NCBI GenBank assembly: GCA_021801545.1
Contig: JAJYXX010000194.1
Location: 1 to 8,353, forward strand
Direction: 5' to 3'
Length of the DNA stretch: 8,353 nt
Source of the DNA: Chloroflexota bacterium
Lineage (GTDB): Bacteria > Chloroflexota > Limnocylindria > Limnocylindrales > CSP1-4
Shown: in pieces, positions 6,517-8,353 of the stretch
Numbering within the stretch: position 1 is the stretch's first letter
Layout: each line of letters opens with the position of its first letter
The notes under the pieces: generated by a model
Database searches by the model: none
Told to the model about the DNA's origin: nothing
What the model saw: the letters and a program-made list of their open reading frames with translations, nothing else
Made by a program: the position numbers and the translations under genes

Positions 6517-6829
6517 CGCAGTCGATCTCTCCGGGCTTCATGCGGATGATGCCTCACGCTGGGGTGTCGTGCTGAATCGCACCTGAGATGTGGCTGAGGC
6601 GTGGCACCCGGTCCGGAACGTACACCGCTCCACGCCTCCGGCAGCCCCATCGCGCAATCCAGCCTGGTGGCCGGTTGGCCCCGCGGACGCCGCGAGCCGG
6701 TACGAACGTACGCTGCGAGTGCCTGACTTCCAGACGATGGTTGGGCGCTGACGCTTCTCGATAGGGTGATCGGGCAGCCGGTTCGAGGCAGCCAGCCTCC
6801 AGTACGGCGGCCGGGCACGATGGCCCAAC
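6517..6829. other. Divergent intergenic region with GAACGTAC repeat
   Basis: This gene-free stretch of about 310 bases separates cfa (leftward) from the exported-protein gene (rightward) and should hold both promoters. I see no clear consensus promoter. The best rightward candidate is TTGGGC (6741-6746) with TAGGGT (6762-6767), which is weak because of a 15-base spacer. An 8-base direct repeat GAACGTAC occurs at 6616-6623 and 6704-6711. The second copy is part of a 12-base palindrome, GTACG-AA-CGTAC (6700-6711), so a regulator site is possible. Confidence 0.35.
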
Positions 6830-7918
6830 GTGGACGAAGAGCGAGAGACGAGCGACCCATCCCGCGTCACGCGACCGGCACCGGCAGGCTTGGTGCCCCC
6901 GGGCCGGGGAACCGGATCCCGTCGGTCGCCGGTCGTGTGGGTCGGCATGGCGACCGCCGCCGTGCTCCTCGCCGGCGCCGCGATGTACGTCATCGGGGCG
7001 CCGGACGACCCGCTCGCCGCGTCCCAGGGGAGTGCGGTCGCGACGGACCCGGGCTCGGGCGATCCGGCCCCGCCCGCAATGGCCGCCACTCCCCTCCCCG
7101 AACCCATAACCGCGGCGGCAGAGGCCCCCAGCCGGACGGTCGAGGAGAGCGGCGGGTTCAGGCTCACCCTGAAGTCGAGCGATTCGTGCACGGCCGAAGC
7201 GCCCGCGGACTGGACCCTCGGGACGACGGCCCGCTCGAACACGGCCGACCTCGCCGATCCGACCGGCGCACTCTATGCCGGCTATGGCATCCAGGCCGTC
7301 AACACCGCCCTGGCCGGCTACGCCAGCGCGTACCCGGCGCCGCTGAACGATCCCGCCCTCTACAGCGGGGATCCGGCGACGGCGGCTGCGGCGTACGCCC
7401 GGATCGTGCTCTCGGCGCTCGGCGGATCGCCCGATCTCGCCGACACGGGCGAACCGTGGCAATCGGTCGGCGCCTACCGGCTCCGTCAGGTCGCGAGTTC
7501 GACCCACCGCGGCGTCATCTTCTTTCACGCCACCGGGATCCCGGGGGACAGCGTGAACTACACCTACGCCCTGCCGATGTACTTCGCGTTCACGACGAGC
7601 GACCGCTGGGAGGCCCAGGGCAACCTCGTGGCGCGGGTGGCCGCCTCGATCCGCTGCTCGACTCAGCTCCAGCCGCCGAGTGACTCCCTATCGTCGGGCG
7701 GCTCGGCCGGGGGCTCGGCGGGCGACGACGCGAACGGAACCGACGCCGGCTACAACCCGCAGCTCGGGACCGAGTACGCGAACGACCCGACGACCGGCGA
7801 GAACTACCTCGTCGATCCATCGACGAACTGGAGCGACACCGGCCCGGCCGGACCCGGTTACTACGTCCCCAAGGGCGGCGGCGACTACCAGAAGCTCGAT
7901 CCTGGCCGCTCGGACTGA
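6830..7918 (+). CDS. Membrane-anchored extracytoplasmic protein of unknown function
   Basis: I do not recognise a named family. The 362-residue protein has a short, charged, Pro/Arg-rich cytoplasmic N-terminus and one hydrophobic segment (about 35-55, VVWVGMATAAVLLAGAAMYV) with the arginines before it, which implies an N-terminal anchor. An Ala/Pro/Gly-rich linker (about 56-105) leads to a folded domain from GFRLTLKSSDSCTAEAPADW (109-128) to VAASIRCSTQL (270-280). The only two cysteines (120 and 276) flank that domain and could pair outside the cell. A Ser/Gly linker (285-300) leads to a small Tyr/Gly/Asn-rich C-terminal segment (308-358) with GENYLVDP and GPAGPGYYVPKGGGDY. The start is uncertain: I used GTG at 6830, which lacks a good ribosome-binding site, and an in-frame GTG near 6893 would also keep the anchor. 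It stands alone, divergent from cfa. Confidence 0.72.
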   Translation: MDEERETSDPSRVTRPAPAGLVPPGRGTGSRRSPVVWVGMATAAVLLAGAAMYVIGAPDDPLAASQGSAVATDPGSGDPAPPAMAATPLPEPITAAAEAPSRTVEESGGFRLTLKSSDSCTAEAPADWTLGTTARSNTADLADPTGALYAGYGIQAVNTALAGYASAYPAPLNDPALYSGDPATAAAAYARIVLSALGGSPDLADTGEPWQSVGAYRLRQVASSTHRGVIFFHATGIPGDSVNYTYALPMYFAFTTSDRWEAQGNLVARVAASIRCSTQLQPPSDSLSSGGSAGGSAGDDANGTDAGYNPQLGTEYANDPTTGENYLVDPSTNWSDTGPAGPGYYVPKGGGDYQKLDPGRSD

Positions 7919-8160
7919 CCGGCCGCGGCGCGACGCCCGGCCGTCAACCCCATGGCGCGGCCGGGAGAGGCGCGCGACGCGCCGCAGCCGCCGTCCGGCC
8001 GTCAGCCCCCGCCGGAACTCGACGCCGAAGCCGGATGCCGGAGCTAGGCGTCGCCGGCCGGTGCGGCAGGCGGTTCGCCGTGAGCGCCGACATGACGCCC
8101 AGCTGCGGCCGAGATCGACACGCTCGGCCCCCGACGCCTGGCAGCCACGGATCTAGGACG
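7919..8160. other. Gene-free stretch downstream of the exported-protein gene
   Basis: No convincing coding region; the open frames here are short and arginine-rich. A small GC hairpin (GGCGCG 7969-7974, loop CGA, CGCGCC 7978-7983) lies about 50 bases after the stop codon and may help end transcription. A 10-base direct repeat CCGGCCGTCA occurs at 7937-7946 and 7995-8004. No T-tract or promoter was seen. Confidence 0.3.
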
Positions 8161-8171
8161 TGTCGACAGAC

Positions 8172-8225
8172 GTGCCGGAAGGCCGACAAACCGTGCCGTC
8201 CACAGCCGTGCCGAAAGCCGTGCCG
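8172..8225. repeat. Four spaced GTGCCG repeats
   Basis: GTGCCG occurs at 8172-8177, 8193-8198, 8208-8213 and 8220-8225, three of the copies within CCGTGCCG. The start-to-start spacings are 21, 15 and 12 bases, all multiples of three, so one frame reads as repeated Cys-Arg pairs (CRKPCR-like). The surrounding frame (8035-8259) is otherwise unlike a protein, so I treat this as a DNA repeat cluster, with a decayed or tiny Cys-Arg-rich peptide as the alternative. Confidence 0.4.
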
Positions 8226-8263
8226 ACTTGTGCGTCAAGAACGGCTGGTAAGTCCCTGACCTT

Positions 8264-8284
8264 CGTGCCATAGAAGGTGGCACG
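8264..8284. promoter_or_regulatory. 7-bp inverted repeat near the right edge
   Basis: CGTGCCA (8264-8270) and TGGCACG (8278-8284) are perfect inverted arms around a seven-base, AT-richer centre. The repeat sits 21 bases before a possible GTG start at 8306 and just after the GTGCCG repeats, whose core it partly shares. It could be an operator, a recombination core or a stem-loop; the sequence alone does not decide. Confidence 0.35.
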
Positions 8285-8305
8285 GCCGACCGGCAGTGTT
8301 CAGCC

Positions 8306-8353
8306 GTGAAGACCGCGCCGACCGCCGCCGCTCCCGAAAAGCGCAAGCTTGGG
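8306..8353 (+). CDS. Possible start of a gene leaving the window (unidentified)
   Basis: From GTG at 8306 the frame is open to the last base and reads as 16 residues, (M)KTAPTAAAPEKRKLG. This resembles a disordered, basic N-terminal tail preceding a domain, but it is too short to identify. No clear ribosome-binding site is present. It is listed because the preceding inverted repeat and the absence of other coding potential would suit a gene start here. Confidence 0.25.
   Translation, partial: MKTAPTAAAPEKRKLG

Noticed and set aside
5125..6549. 474-residue plus-strand open frame antisense to cfa
   Set aside because: It lies entirely opposite the well-conserved cfa gene and the end of its neighbour, is rich in Arg/Pro/Glu without any domain, and is the expected by-product of high third-position GC.
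6766..7683. 305-residue open frame overlapping the exported-protein gene in another frame
   Set aside because: The alternative frame at 6830-7918 has a membrane anchor, linkers and balanced composition. This one is mostly Arg/Gly/Pro, as expected of a shifted high-GC frame.
7919..7946. Terminator from two CGGCCG copies right after the exported-protein gene
   Set aside because: CGGCCG is self-complementary and common in GC-rich DNA. The arms do not extend in register, and no T-tract follows.
8220..8310. Possible tRNA or small RNA at the right end
   Set aside because: There is no T-loop-like GGTTCGAATCC pattern or cloverleaf pairing; the only firm structure is the short inverted repeat at 8264-8284.

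Overview
The window is GC-rich chromosomal DNA (by eye roughly 70% GC) with tightly packed genes. The gene set suggests a high-GC free-living bacterium such as a Chloroflexota lineage or an actinobacterium. The evidence is an HtpX/PspAB/PspA envelope-stress cluster, a relic resembling bacterial alpha-amylase C-termini, and a cyclopropane synthase beside an uncharacterised membrane protein. The taxonomic call is an inference from composition and gene content only. I see no tRNA, rRNA, CRISPR array or transposase.

Left part (1-2049, all minus strand, read right to left): htpX, then pspAB, then pspA, which runs off the left edge. htpX and pspAB overlap by 4 bases (ATGA), and pspAB and pspA are 55 bases apart. 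This looks like one membrane-stress operon: a zinc membrane protease, a PspA-associated cytosolic protein, and the PspA coat protein.

Middle (2050-3960): about 400 bases between htpX and the next gene hold a short plus-strand relic resembling the C-terminal part of an alpha-amylase-family glycoside hydrolase. The similarity stops at a perfect 10-bp hairpin. Next comes a minus-strand, single-gene AAA ATPase with a C-terminal DUF234/PD-(D/E)xK-like domain. Its promoter is unusually clear and AT-rich, and it is interleaved with three TACTAC/GTAGTA boxes that look like an operator.

Right-centre (4178-6516, minus strand): a probable three-gene operon in the order cfa (cyclopropane-fatty-acyl-phospholipid synthase), a multi-pass membrane protein of an uncharacterised conserved family, and a 64-residue YHS-domain metal-binding protein with a His-rich tail. 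It ends in a strong hairpin.

Right end (6517-8353): a 313-base divergent intergenic region leads to a plus-strand, membrane-anchored extracytoplasmic protein of unknown function. The last 435 bases have no convincing complete gene. They contain spaced GTGCCG repeats, a 7-bp inverted repeat and, possibly, the first codons of a gene that leaves the window.
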